In this document: piece by piece, positions 13,301 to 24,690 of the stretch
Position numbering within the stretch: position 1 is the first letter of the stretch
Layout of the letters: each line of letters starts with the position of its first letter
NCBI RefSeq assembly: GCF_000327385.1
Contig: NW_008709979.1
Location: forward strand, 526,950 to 590,949
DNA: 64,000 bases
Direction: 5' to 3'
Source: Lottia gigantea
Lineage: Eukaryota > Mollusca > Gastropoda > Lottiidae
Program-made: the position numbers and the translations under genes
Notes under the pieces: generated by a model
Database searches by the model: none
Told to the model about the DNA's origin: nothing
The model's input: only the letters and a program-made list of their open reading frames with translations

Positions 13301-16300
13301 TTCATTTCAGGTCTGTATAATAGAATTTTAATAGAGTATTAACACATACTGCCCCTGGTTGGCTTAAAATTACTATTTTCATTAAGCAGTGGGAGATCTC
13401 AGATTAGTTCAAAGTTGGACTGCTGCGTGATTAGAGTAACTGTTCCTGGTTGGATTGTCAATGAGGTTTGCTCTATAATATACGGTGGTGATCTATGGGA
13501 TCAACAATCATTAATTTGCATAAGTCTTATTTATATGAAATATTTGCCCTCACGATCATAATTGTATCTACTTGTATCTGACAGAAATCACTCAAGAGAA
13601 TGATGGATAAAGTTCAGACTCTCCCGCCCTTGTTTATCAGGTAGGTAGCTTTAGTTTCACTCTACACTGTGTAAGTAAATATGTTTTAATAAGCAATTAA
13701 AATGTAAAGAGAAATTTTGAACTTTATCTTACTGTAAACAAACAATATCCTATCTTATTACATGCAAAAATGTAAACAATACTAATCTTCTTAAAGATGC
13801 ATCAAACCCAATCCTAAACTACAACCTTCGAAATTTGATGGTGAGCTTGTGCGTCAACAGTTAGAGAGAAGTGGTATTATGGATGCTGCGAAAGTGAGAT
13901 GTAGTGGTTATCCGGTTAGAATGTTCTTCAAGGATTTTGTCAAACGGTAAGACTACTTAAAAATTGTATCCTTGATGATTTGTATTGTGCTATATATACT
14001 CTCCGTTGTTAATTAACCCTTTTAAAACAAATTTAGATTGATCAAGAAGATACATAGATATAAATAGCATACTTTAAAAATATTTTCAGGAATAATTTAC
14101 AACATTATTTGAAATTAAAACTTTTTACAAAAATGCGGAATTCCCTTTAAGTTCTTTTTATCTGTATATATTTCTTTTAGATACTCAATACTCCAAAATA
14201 CAGAAACTCCAAGATCAACTCCGAAATCAGATTGCGAGAATATACTTAACTCACTTAAAATATTTGACTACGGAATTGGTAAAACTAAAGTTTTCCTGAA
14301 AATGAAGCACAGAGACAAACTGGAAGACCAAGTGGTTGAAAAGGAGGTATTGTTTATTGTTCTAGATTGTTACGAGGAAGGGTGGGTTAAATTCTGCCTA
14401 TTGTACATTCCAATTGATAGAACAAATACTTTATTGAGGAACTAGAATAAGCGGTTTAGATCTGCTTGGTATTTTTTTTCTGTGCTGATATGAAATAAGT
14501 ATAGAATACAAAATAGTAATGGACAAGGTTATCATTTTAGCTTTTTGTTTTTTTGAAGATTTAAGTGGAAAATTAACATGTTGAAAAAATATTTATCAAT
14601 GTTAATATTAACTTATTGCAGAAATTAAAAGAAAAAGAGAAACGCGACACTGAAGCAAGACGACGAGAAGAGGCAAAGGAATTAGCAATAAGACAAGCAT
14701 CCTCCATGAACCAAGATTCTGAATCCACGCGGGATGCCTTTACGGCCCCGCAAGATGGTTCAGATAGTGGATTGTCGTCTAACTCAGATCTATATAACCC
14801 CTATATGAATCAAGAAACATTAAACGATTCAATGGGTAAAGGGTTTATGCCTTCACTGAAAGAAGGATTAGAAGATAATAAGTCTGTTATTGATGAATAC
14901 GACGATAATGAGAATATCACTGATCAATTGAATACAGAAACAGAAAAAGACACAGATAAGAATGCGTCAAAATCGACGAAATCAGAAAAAGATTCATCGA
15001 AAACAGAGTAAGTTGGATATGTATTTATTTCTCAGCAAGAAAAATCACACATAAGCATATTAAAAAAAACACCTGGCCCACACGGCAGTAACTAGTTGAT
15101 ATCATTCAAAGAGTTTGTTTACCCCTTTACACAGAACACATGGACTTTTTCCAGAAATCTCGTTGAAAACTTTCCAATATGTCACATGAAAGACTGGTCA
15201 ATACTTAGTGTCTGGACAAAAATTCAATATATCATGACCATAAAAACTAGTAGACCACTACATTTTATAAACATCACTGTCACTGCACACAAAACGACTA
15301 TTTTTAGAATTATCCTTTCGCATGAACATCTCTCATCATCTCACGAAATCTGAAAGCAAAATGCAATTTCGGATATCAAATTCCAAATCTAGACCAAAAA
15401 TTACTCAAAAATAGGCATGCAAGAACCCGTAAAGGAGGGAGAAAGGGGATTTCTAAAAATAATACGGACTACATTTTTAAAGGAGGGAGAAAGAGGATTT
15501 CTAAATATAATACGGACTACATTCGTACATAAAACGTTTTAGTGATCTGAGTCCATATCACTCAGTTTGATCATATATATTTAATGTATTGCTTTTTGTA
15601 TTTTAGAGCTTGGGAAACAATGTGCATTACAGAAAGAGACTGTGAAAATTCTAATGAATTCGAAGATTCGGTACGACGAATCGTCAGATGTGTTATGTAT
15701 ATTTTCCTATTGGTTTTTGTGTGTGGAAGTTGTTCAGTAAGCAAATTAAGCATGTACTGGATCTCCAAATCTGTTATAGTTACATCTAAGGTATTATAAT
15801 TTAACATATCTAACTGCTACAACTCAAATAGGTTACAGATGAACAGATAACAGCAGAAGAATTGTGCAGCTTTTCCCGAAATTCCAAACTGCTCGCTAAC
15901 CTGAGGGTCCATGGTTCAATCTTGACATTGGTATAGATAATACTTTCGGTTTTTTCAACCCGGTTTCCTCCTGTTATTGATACAGGTTGGGCTGACATGG
16001 AAAAGGGTCTAGTCGTTCGGACAAGTCAACAAACCCGAGGCCCCGTGTGCTAGTCTGTGCACGTAAAATATTTCTCGACCGTTGGAAATCGAAAAAGAAT
16101 AGGCTAAGGCTGTTGTCCAAGCAAAATTTCCCTCACTGCACGGCGTTGTCCGTCCTCATTAGACCGATTAGGTGCAGAAAAGTAGGACGTAAAACGTCAT
16201 AAGCGTTATCTTTTTTTTCTTTTTCAGTCACAACCTCATCGCAATAAGTTATTTATTCAATTAATATGGTGTATTACTGTTCCAATGATATATAAATGGT

Positions 16301-19300
16301 GTTTAACTATGTTTAAAGCTTTGTTTGCCACCTCTAATAAACCTTCAAAAAAGGCCATATTTGTGGTAAGATGATAAGATATAAAATTCATTTCTAATTC
16401 TTGTATCATCAGGTTATTAAATAAATACTCATTTAAAGTGAAGCAATTATCATATGAAAAAATAGATCATTGCAAAGCAAGTTTCAAATTGTGGTTTTTC
16501 TAATCCAACACTCATTTTAACTAACACTGTGGTTCCAAAACTATTCGACTACTCCTGTTTCTTTTTATTTCTTCTGGTACCATACTTTCATCGGAAGAAC
16601 CAAAAGGTACAATGATTATGTTGGTGCATGTATCAAGGAATCAAAATATTTTGGCACATTTGACAGAGAAGTTTCAAGAGCTATTGCATTTTATACAAAA
16701 GTTACACAGAAATTCAACTGAGGTATTCAAAAGTAATCACATGGGGTACTTGTTTACATGACTGGCAACCAGTGAAATTACTCGGATATATAAAGAATGA
16801 ATTCTCATTTTGCCACCAGTACCTAATCTTTTCTGCAAATTAAAATTACTATATCATTTTGTATTCTAGTTAACTGTGGTAGATGTATTTCAAACATGTG
16901 GACGCTGTGTGATGATTCTGCTAGTGATGCCGTATTTATCACCCATAGAAACAACATTATGTACATTATCAGTTGGTCTGTTACCAGCGATCTTAAATAT
17001 ACATAACGAATTTACTGCACGGGCTAAACCAAAATCAGAAGCTATAGACCCAGTGTTAGAAAAAGAATTAAATATTTCAACCCATGTTCCTGGTAGAAGA
17101 CGCTTTATCTATGTTATTTTTGTATCATTTCTTGTATTTTTGGTGCAATTGGGCTCACCTTTCGCTGTAATTTTTACGGGAACATTTTCTCAATTGCCAT
17201 CAAAGGGTGATAACTCCCAATTGCGATTGGGAGCTTTATTTTGTTTAGTATGTTTTTGTGTTACTGTTACCTGGTGGGAGAACTTCGCCTTCGGAAAATT
17301 AAAATGCTGTAATTTTGATTTGAATGAAGTACGGAAGAATTTGCGCCGTGTGCGCACGACAGGTTATATTTACTCGGCACCGATACAGATAGTCCTTAGT
17401 GGTCTTTTTATGCATTTTTTATTGGACAATGATATGGAAGATTCTTTCAACTACTATTGGAAATCATTCAGTTCCATGTTTTTCATCAAGAAAAAAATAC
17501 TGGAACATTTTAAAGAGTTCGGGCTGATGTATATTCAAATGATATCAACTAATATGTGTGTTTATTGTTCTGGAATAGCTTGTAGATTACACATGCAACA
17601 ATTAGGATTTGCTTTACCAATTGTGATTGTACCTATAGTGTTTACAGCTCTAGGTAGTCTGTGCTTCCCAGTTGAATGGTATACCATTCCAAACAGTTGT
17701 TTAAAATTTGCTGCACCTCAGGGACAAGCAGATTGGATAACGATAGGTTTGACAATTGGTGTGTATCTATCTTATTTATTCTTAACAAGACACATATGGC
17801 AACCAAAAGCTGAAAGAATGGCTAAAATAGAAAAGTGAGTTACTTTGTCATGCAATATTCTTTACATATCGTTTACCTGTAACATATTGTATCCATCACC
17901 ATTTAGCGTGATAATTCAATTCATTTTCATGGGTACACAAATATTATCTAGAATTATATTTTCAATTATTCTTGATGTATTCAGATGTTGAAATGCATTG
18001 CCTCTGCTTGTGACCTATGTCACTGCCTGTACCTAAATGTTTTTAACATCTATCTATTTTATTTAACATCATTTACATGAAGTGGCGGGTTACGTCCCAG
18101 GGGTGGCGAGATATCTGAGGTTGCCGGAATTTCTAACTTAGTTATGAGAGTTTTGAAAACTTCGAGAGAAACACTATTGTTTCACTGAAACCTTACCGAA
18201 CTATCTTAATTTAATACAATTCGGACACAGATGTCATACAATATTTATTGAAAAAAATTGAAATCTGTGCCCGAATTGCCTTTTTTTGGTTGAGTAAAAA
18301 AAAGTTCTAAACTCTACTTTCGGGCTGCGATTTCAATTTTTGAAATATGTAAAATATAATCATACGAATGACATTCGGGCAGTGACTTCGATCCCTAATT
18401 AATATGCATTATGAAATATTATTATAGGAGAATAGAATCGGGCTATCAATTTAAAAAAAATACAGTTATAGTATAGGATATTCGGGCAAAGATATGATTT
18501 CATTTTTAAATTCCAAAAAAAAAAAAAATCGGGCCGTTCAAAAAATATTTTTTTTAATGCCTTGCCCGAAAAAACTAGCCTACGGGGCTGCGAGGGGGGC
18601 GGCATTGACATTGCAATCCAAGTCTTCGCTGTTTCGGTCAACGATGCTGAAAATTGGTGTTGACAATCCGAAAACATTATAACCGCAATATTTAACTATG
18701 TCCCATTTGGTTAAAAATCTTATCTCTCTGCCCCAGCTGGTGATAAAAAATGAACCAATTTCTTACAAATGAATTAATTTTTGTAGGTTGTTTTCATTCG
18801 GGCATAGCGACCCAGTATTCCCTGACGTTAGTTTGGCTTTAAAACGACGACAAGATAAAGCCGAGAATATTGAATATAAGAAGAAAAAACAGACATTTAA
18901 ACAACCGATGGTTTACATTTGTGCAACTATGTGGCATGAAATTCAACAAGAAATGTTACAGTTATTGAAATCATTGTTCAGGTAAACTTTTCAAATAATC
19001 GGTTTGCTTGGAGCCACTACGTACATTTTCATCCTATTCCACATTATATTGCAAGAAAATAGATATCATAACAAATTTGACCATAGGAATAAATTGAAGA
19101 GAGTGATGGGGGATTATGAAGTGACCATGAATATCGTATGAAATAGCTGTTTCAAAGTGAGAAGCAAATGACTAAATGCCGTAATAGAAACAAGGTTCGG
19201 TATCGCTAAAGACAAATTTCAAACGGCTTCAATTCAAATATTGTTCAAATCAACTGCTGGCTTCCACAAAAGACCTTTTTGACCTATTTATCACTCAATT

Positions 19301-22300
19301 CAGGTTGGATTTTGACATCTGTAAACGATACCTGGCTCAGAAAAAATTTGAAACCAATATAGAAGATTTGTACACAGCAGAAAGTAAGTAAAATTCTCCA
19401 TTGGTTCATGAATAGGCATGATTTAGAAATGTAGAAATCAATTTTTACCAAGAAAAGTCCGTTCAGCGAACATTGGTATTTCTGAAGTTACCTGCATACT
19501 ATTATACTTTCAGTTCATATTATATTTGACGACGCCTTTGAAACAGATGAAAAAACTAAACAGAGAATGATGAATGGCTATGTTCGACAGTTGATTCAAG
19601 TAATGCCTATGGCATGTTCGTAAGTAATATTTCTTTCAACTCTCTTTGAAATTTGAAATTGCGCCTAAGACTTTTGACATTTTTAAGATATTTCAGCCAA
19701 AATATTCAATACCATTACAACTTCTTTTCAGATCTGTATCTAAAGGTAGTGTTGTATTGAAACCTGTGAAGAAAATCACCACTCCCTATGGTGGACGGTT
19801 AGAGTGGATCATGCCAGGTGGTACCAAGATGGAGGTCCATCTCAAAGATAAAAATAAGATTAGACACAAAAAGAGATGGTCTCAGGTTTGTTTTTATTAT
19901 CGTACCTCGAACAATATAAAATCTGTGGAGGTATGGAAAAGTTAGATTAAGCTTTCCTTAAAATTCCCTTTTATGGTAGATCCGATCAGGTTATGCTTGA
20001 ATTCAGCCGAGAATTATGTTCGTGTTTCCCTTGGAATACCCTTAGTAGCGTTTTTCAAAAGTCACTTAAATATGTGTCTATTAATTACAGATTATGTACA
20101 TGTATTATCTCTTGGGACATAAACTATTGAAGAACTATCAAACATCAGATGATTTGCTTCGTGAAGCTAAAGGTAGAGCACCATCGGCATCTGGAGTACG
20201 TCCATATTCTTCTCTACTAAATAAATTACCAGCTACTGTGGTGGAAGAGGTAGGCGGAAATATCCTTTCATATTTATCTTGAGACTTGAGTTTGCAATCC
20301 GTTTATAGAGACGCCTATTCCAAATAGCTGCCGACCTACCTCTTTTGTTCATTCTGATCATCATAGAAGAGTGTCTGTCATTGTGCCAACTAGCGGTAAA
20401 GAGATATAGTACACGTCACAATCTACAGATTTGGAAAAGAAATCACATGAATGAATTGTAATATATATACCTCGTAAAATATTAGGAGACCAATATTTAA
20501 AATATTGTATGATTTTAGGCTGCTAATACTTTTATAATGGCACTGGATGGGGATGTTGATTTTGGGCCAGAATCTGTTCGATTGTTGATTGATAGGATGA
20601 AGAAAAATCGAGATGTTGCAGCTGTGTGCGGTAGAATTCATCCTATTGGACAAGGTAAAAGATCTCTTCTCAACTACTGGGACCTTGAAAATAAAATTGA
20701 GATTTTAAGATTCTGTAATCTGATTTTAATCATTGACAATCGGACGATTATAATACTAAAATCATCATAAGATTAGTTTTTAAGGCCCCTACTTTCGAAT
20801 CACGTTTGTGTAGAAATAGCATGACAAAAATTCATGATAATGGATCAAAACATAACCAATGGAAGCAGAACATCAGAAATCAACCAAGTTACTAGTTTAA
20901 GATTGTGCATAAAATGTCTGGACTTTTAACATAATGATCTTATTTTAGGCCCAATGGTATGGTACCAACAATTTGAATATTCAGTTGGTCATTGGTTACA
21001 GAAAGCTACTGAGAATGTTCTAGGCTGTGTATTATGTTGTCCCGGATGTTTCAGTTTATTTCGTGGACTGTCACTGATGGATGATAATGTTATGAGACTC
21101 TATGCTATAGATGCCACAGAAGCAAAGCATTTTATACAATATGAACAGGGTAGGTATTCTGAAGGCAGCATGTCGCAACTGCTTTGAATATGATATGTAT
21201 AATGACAATTTATCTTCAAAATGAATGCAGAGGTTCAAATCCAGCAGTTATTGTAGAATGTCCACTCCGAAATTAAGTGGTCGGTTCGAGATTAGTCAAC
21301 AGCAGGGGTTTACAACCTTTTTCTTTCTATCACTGTCAGGATCGTTGATCGTCCCCATAAAAATCCTATTGTTTTATTTTTCTTGTTGGAGAATATAGTC
21401 TTATTGAAAAGAACAACTTAAGTTCTAATTGTCACAAAATATTAATCTAGATTACAAAGTGCCTCATTGCCGCCTTAATAATCCCAAGATGGAAAACCCC
21501 TGTATAAGAGCATAGTTGTAATCACGTTGTTGACTTCTCTATCTGTTTATAGAGTATACTCCCTTTACTTACATGGCTCGAGTCGTTGATAAGTTAATAC
21601 CCATTTTCCAAACCATCTTCTTTAATGCCCCAAACTTGTACTAGCGGCATGAAAATAGCTGCTATAGAATTAGACATTTAGACGACACAAAATTGCAAAC
21701 AATTATAATGTAACCATAAAAGCTGAAAACTAAATTATTTTATTCCTGTCTTAAAATTAAGATTTATATGTGCTCTTTTTGTATGTTTTATTTAGGTGAG
21801 GATAGGTGGTTATGTACTCTTCTGTTACAACAAGGATACAAGATTGACTATTGTGCTGGTTCGGATGCATTCACTTACGCTCCTGAAACTTTTCATGATT
21901 TTTACATTCAGCGACGACGATGGTCTCCTTCTACTATGGCAAACGTTATGGATCTTCTAGGCTCCTGGAAAACTACCATAAAAATGAACAACAACATCAG
22001 TACACCATTCATGTTTTATCAGTTTATCCTAATGGCATCGAGTATTCTAGCTCCTGGAACAGTGTCCTTCATGATAGCCGGATCCTATACTGCAGTACTT
22101 AATTTTAATGCCTGGCAGTCTTATTTGCTCTCTGTATTACCAATACTAGCCTTTATTCTTCTATGTTTGAAAGCAAAGACAGAAACACAAGTGGCAGTAG
22201 CAGCCGTTCTATCTTCTGTTTATGCTATTGTGATGGTTATTGTATCTGTTGGTACAGTGATAAATATCGTTCAGGAAGACTTTTACACACCTAATGTTCT

Positions 22301-23705
22301 TTTTCTTGTGGGACTGTCAGCAATATTTGTGATAACTGCCTTGATTCACCCTAAAGAACTTATGTGTTTAATCCATGGTATCTTGTACTATTTAACCGTA
22401 CCTTCAACTTTCGTATTCCTTACAGTATTTTTCTTGTGCAATCTGAATATTGTATCATGGGGTACCCGGGAAGCGCCTAAGAAAACTGATGATGATGATG
22501 AATTGGGGATGCCAGTACAAAAGCCACCAGAAAAAAGTAAATTTCGAAAATTCATTGATTCAATCGGTATCCCGTCCATATTTGATGAACTTAGTAATTT
22601 CATTCGACAAACTCTAGGAAAAGAGGCCGAGCCTAAAAGCTCGAGCAGTACACCAAATCAGATGGAATCTGGATTGACAACTACTGTCCCGTCCGGACAA
22701 TGTACCCCAGCGGTGAAAAAGAAAGTTCCTCGAAAACCGAAAGTGAAATGGGTTGAACTTCCTGATTCTTGGAAATCTGCCGAATGTATCAAAGATGGAA
22801 TTGAAGGAGAATTGTCAGAGAATGAAACCATCTTTTGGCAGAAACTTCTCACTAAGTTCTTGTTGCCTATCAAAGAAAACAAAGAGAGACAAGAACAAAT
22901 AGCTAGTGATCTTAAATCAATCCGGAATAATGTGGTGTTTGCTTACTTTCTGGTAAATCTTATGTTCACATTAGTTATTCTTCAGTTAGATTTAAAAGAA
23001 GATCTGCTACGAGACCAATTCTTCATTGTTGGAAAATACGAACCAGTTTCTGTGTTGTTTCTTGGCGTATTCGCTGCTCTGATTTTGACTCAATTTATAG
23101 CTATGTTAATACATCGGTGGGGAACTTTCCTATTGCTAATTTCTAACACTACAATTGACTGGTGCAGTAGTTACAACACGAATGATACCGCTACTGCCCT
23201 AAAAGAAATTGAAGAAATGCAGAAAGGTGAACAGGAAGTTATATTTAGAGATGATTCTGAAAGTGATTCAGAATATCCAGCATTAGATATCGACTATTCA
23301 GACAATGAAGATGATGAAAGTGAACAAACTGACGAACCAATCAGTCAGTATGAGAAAATTGTAACAAAGGAACACAAACGTCGAAGAAAGAGTATGGTAG
23401 CTGGAATGGAAGATTTTCAGCCAAGTGCTTGGGTAGCAACCTCCCAAAGAAACAACAGGAGTATTGCCGTTAGAAATCTATACAGGAGAACATCCATCAG
23501 TCCTTTAAGTCAACAATTCGGCGAATCTGAACATAATTATACACGTGGACGTTACAACCGCAAATCAACCGTTCACAGACAATTTAACCCCCCATCAACG
23601 TCCAATTACACACGAAGATACACCCCAAAAAGTTCCTCGGTTTTCCACAACGCTTCCTACAAACCAGATTTTCCTGAAACTATACCAGAATGTGATTATG
23701 ATTGA
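4397..23705 (+). CDS. Myosin-head chitin synthase, paralogue A
   Basis: Fusion of an N-terminal myosin motor to a multi-pass family-2 chitin synthase, the architecture of mollusc shell chitin synthases. By family, it polymerises UDP-GlcNAc into chitin at the plasma membrane while the motor faces the cytosol. I join 29 exons (coordinates in the three module entries below). Phases agree throughout and the sum is 6756 nt, 2251 residues plus stop, near the usual ~2.3 k residues of the family. The start ATG 4397 follows an in-frame TAA at 4379 and gives [13 protein letters not shown] before the conserved VDDISQLE. The last codon is TGA 23703-23705. Odd points: no GT donor is visible after exon 2, the P-loop reads GDSGAGKT, and there is one intron that paralogue B lacks. 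Tandem with B on the same strand, 8.3 kb apart. I am confident of the family and less so of exon 2. Confidence 0.92.
9611..9830 (+). mobile_element. tRNA-derived SINE copy in gene A intron 7
   Basis: A tRNA-like head is visible: GGGGCTGCTCAGTTAGTTAA resembles a pol III A box and GGGGTCGAGTCGTTC a B box. It is followed by a central part (GGGCTGACTT, then GGGATCCTTCAACAGCT) related to the copies at 15880-16200 and 62395-62630. It lies wholly within the intron that paralogue B does not have. No direct repeats were defined. Confidence 0.6.
10658..11110. mobile_element. Non-autonomous TIR element with CCGT-rich end
   Basis: Starts TATACGCCCAC and ends GTGGGCGTATA, forming an 11-base terminal inverted repeat with one possible mismatch. 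Just inside the left end is a run of CCGTCCGT units. The interior repeats the phrase ATTGAACACGTTTTCAAG also seen near 60440. The length is about 450 bases with no transposase frame. I know this kind of repeat as widespread in mollusc genomes (general knowledge, no name claimed). It sits in gene A intron 9. Confidence 0.65.
12183..12410 (+). repeat. Copy of the dispersed CCAATCGTA repeat
   Basis: Contains ACCATCCGTTTTACCAATCG, a TTTTTTCTTGAGACTCC block and GTATATTTGAAGGAATTTTG, in the same order as at 1346-1560 and 61278-61520. It lies within gene A intron 11. Non-coding. Confidence 0.55.
13998..14149 (+). repeat. Right-end fragment of the 38247-38743 element
   Basis: From ACTCTCCGTTGTTAATTAAC to ACAAAAATGCGGAATTCCCT this matches the right third of the TIR element inside gene B. 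The left part is absent. It occupies most of gene A intron 16. Confidence 0.6.
14622..15007 (+). other. Gene A exon 18: charged linker
   Basis: One exon of 386 nt (residues ~715-842) joining motor to synthase. It opens with a Lys/Glu/Arg-rich helix-like run ([20 protein letters not shown]), then becomes Ser/Asp/Asn/Glu-rich and ends KDSSKTE. It is predicted disordered by composition. The equivalent exon in paralogue B is 536 nt with little resemblance, so this is the fastest-changing part of the pair. Confidence 0.8.
15150..15555 (+). repeat. Dispersed repeat, second copy of 1647-1930
   Basis: Same order of blocks as at 1647-1930. Here a short segment ending AATACGGACTACAT occurs twice in a row (around 15430-15520), each preceded by AAAGGAGGGAGAAAG. 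It lies within gene A intron 18. Non-coding. Confidence 0.55.
15880..16200 (+). mobile_element. tRNA-derived SINE copy in gene A intron 19
   Basis: GGGTCCATGGTTCAATCTTG resembles the T-arm and B box of a tRNA head. The body then runs GGGCTGACATGGAAAAGGG, AACCCGAGGCCCCGTGTG and GTTGGAAATCGAAAAAGAAT, ending GTGCAGAAAAGTAGGACGTA. The body matches 62395-62630 closely in order and wording. No coding frame. The 5' end is not sharply defined. Confidence 0.65.
18217..18575. repeat. Cluster of GCCCGAAT / ATTCGGGC motifs in gene A intron 21
   Basis: An imperfect palindrome pairs 18217-18232 with 18263-18278. Further copies of the core follow in either orientation near 18322, 18375, 18437, 18479, 18528 and 18563, spaced about 35-60 bases and separated by AT-rich sequence. 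The same core (CATTCGGGCATAGCGAC) occurs inside the next exon at about 18798. Not coding. Confidence 0.55.
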
Positions 23706-24162
23706 TATGAGAATTGACAAGAGAATGTAATATTCTCTCACGACAGTAGTTATAAAATATAATGACCTGAACGAATTGTCAAACCTGGTTGACAAAGGAT
23801 AAATATGACCTGCAGCACAATGATTAAGTAGAGGAACTCAAGTTAGTTCCTTAGACATGGAACTCAACAGGTAAAAGCTACAGCAAGTCGCTTTTCTAAA
23901 ATGCGAAAAAACACTGAAAGAGGGTGCTGGGACAGAGTGGTATAGATTTTCTCAAAGAATCATGTGCACCAGCATCGGGTACCTGATTTGTATTTTTCCT
24001 GAAGACAATATGCTTGTTACTAATCATTATATATATTTATAGTATTATGTTTATTTATTTCTGTGATATTTGTATATTTTAAGTGCCATAATTTATTATG
24101 ATGTTAATACATTTCCGATAACAGATATTTTTATATTATATGAATTATTAATATTAAGCTTG

Positions 24163-24168
24163 AATAAA
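24163..24168 (+). terminator. Poly(A) signal of gene A
   Basis: AATAAA, 458 bases after the TGA of gene A, followed by a GT-rich run (GGGGTTTGTTTTTGG). This is the best placed signal. Another AATAAA near 25690 could serve a longer 3' UTR. Confidence 0.6.
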
Positions 24169-24489
24169 GTTTTATGGGGTTTGTTTTTGGTGAAATTCTT
24201 ATGAGGAATATGAACCTGACATCACATCTTTCTGTTCTTATGATACTTGTTAATCGAAGGAGGAGTCAGGACATGAGGGCTAGATGATACTGATTTCGAT
24301 ATTTCGAGGAAAAAAAAAAACATTGTGTTTGTACCTGATGCTTACATGGGACAGATGCTCCATTTTGGGAGGTTGATTTGAGTCTTGAATATATGTAAAT
24401 AGTCTTTAGAAGTGCTAGAATTTGTACGAAAATCGCATAGGATAATTCCATCAAAAATATCTCAAGCTGAGAATTTCTTTTAGTATTTC

Positions 24490-24690
24490 TATAGATGTTT
24501 TTTCTATATATGACAGTGTATCATAAAAAGACGACTCGTCGTTTTCACTATCACACGCGGATAATTCTGGACACACATGGATTTGTAGGCTCAAATTTCG
24601 ACGGTTACACTATTACTGATTGGCTTAGCTAAAAAAAAATCCTTTTTCTGAGACTAAAGCATGATTAGCCAAAAAAGGCGCATTTGTCCC
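24490..24690 (-). repeat. Inverted copy of the dispersed CCAATCGTA-type repeat
   Basis: Read on the minus strand, this gives TTTTAGCTAAGCCAATCAGT, then a block resembling GTAATAGTGTAACCGTCG and AAATTTGAGCC, matching the copies near 1090-1160 and 61330-61400. Non-coding. Confidence 0.45.

Larger units (their letters stand above)
4397..14346 (+). other. Gene A exons 1-17: myosin motor head (residues ~1-714)
   Basis: Exons: 4397-4525, 6642-~6704, 7215-7445, 7930-8044, 8652-8799, 9112-9211, 9442-9565, 9972-10046, 10415-10550, 11432-11660, 11933-12106, 12654-12796, 12942-12977, 13244-13310, 13585-13640, 13797-13946, 14181-14346. Motor landmarks in order: [13 protein letters not shown]-loop GDSGAGKT (7335-7358, residues ~105-112), switch [10 protein letters not shown] in exon 4, [12 protein letters not shown] in exon 5, switch II LDISGFE at 11460-11480, the RCIKPNP segment before the converter at about 13797, and GKTKVFLK in exon 17. 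I see no IQ motif after the converter, so a light-chain-binding lever arm appears to be missing. All ATPase elements are present, with one conservative change (E to D) in the P-loop. Exon 2 end is tentative. Confidence 0.88.
15607..23705 (+). other. Gene A exons 19-29: chitin synthase membrane and catalytic part
   Basis: Exons: 15607-15790, 16228-16365, 16870-17834, 18787-18981, 19304-19383, 19514-19619, 19732-19885, 20091-20249, 20519-20654, 20949-21149, 21796-23705. The first three encode a block of hydrophobic helices. The catalytic core follows: ALDGDVDF (exon 27, residues ~1511-1518), [22 protein letters not shown] (exon 28), GEDRW (~1616-1620) and QRRRW (~1654-1658) for processive GT2 synthesis. 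A second block of helices then leads to SWGTRE, a cytoplasmic stretch, two more helices ending near [10 protein letters not shown], and a 150-residue acidic then Arg/Ser-rich tail ending ECDYD. All hallmark residues are intact. Confidence 0.92.

Noticed and set aside
21228-21300. Possible tRNA or SINE from GGTTCAAATCC
   Set aside because: Only a B-box-like string. No A box at the right distance, no cloverleaf and no match to the SINE body.
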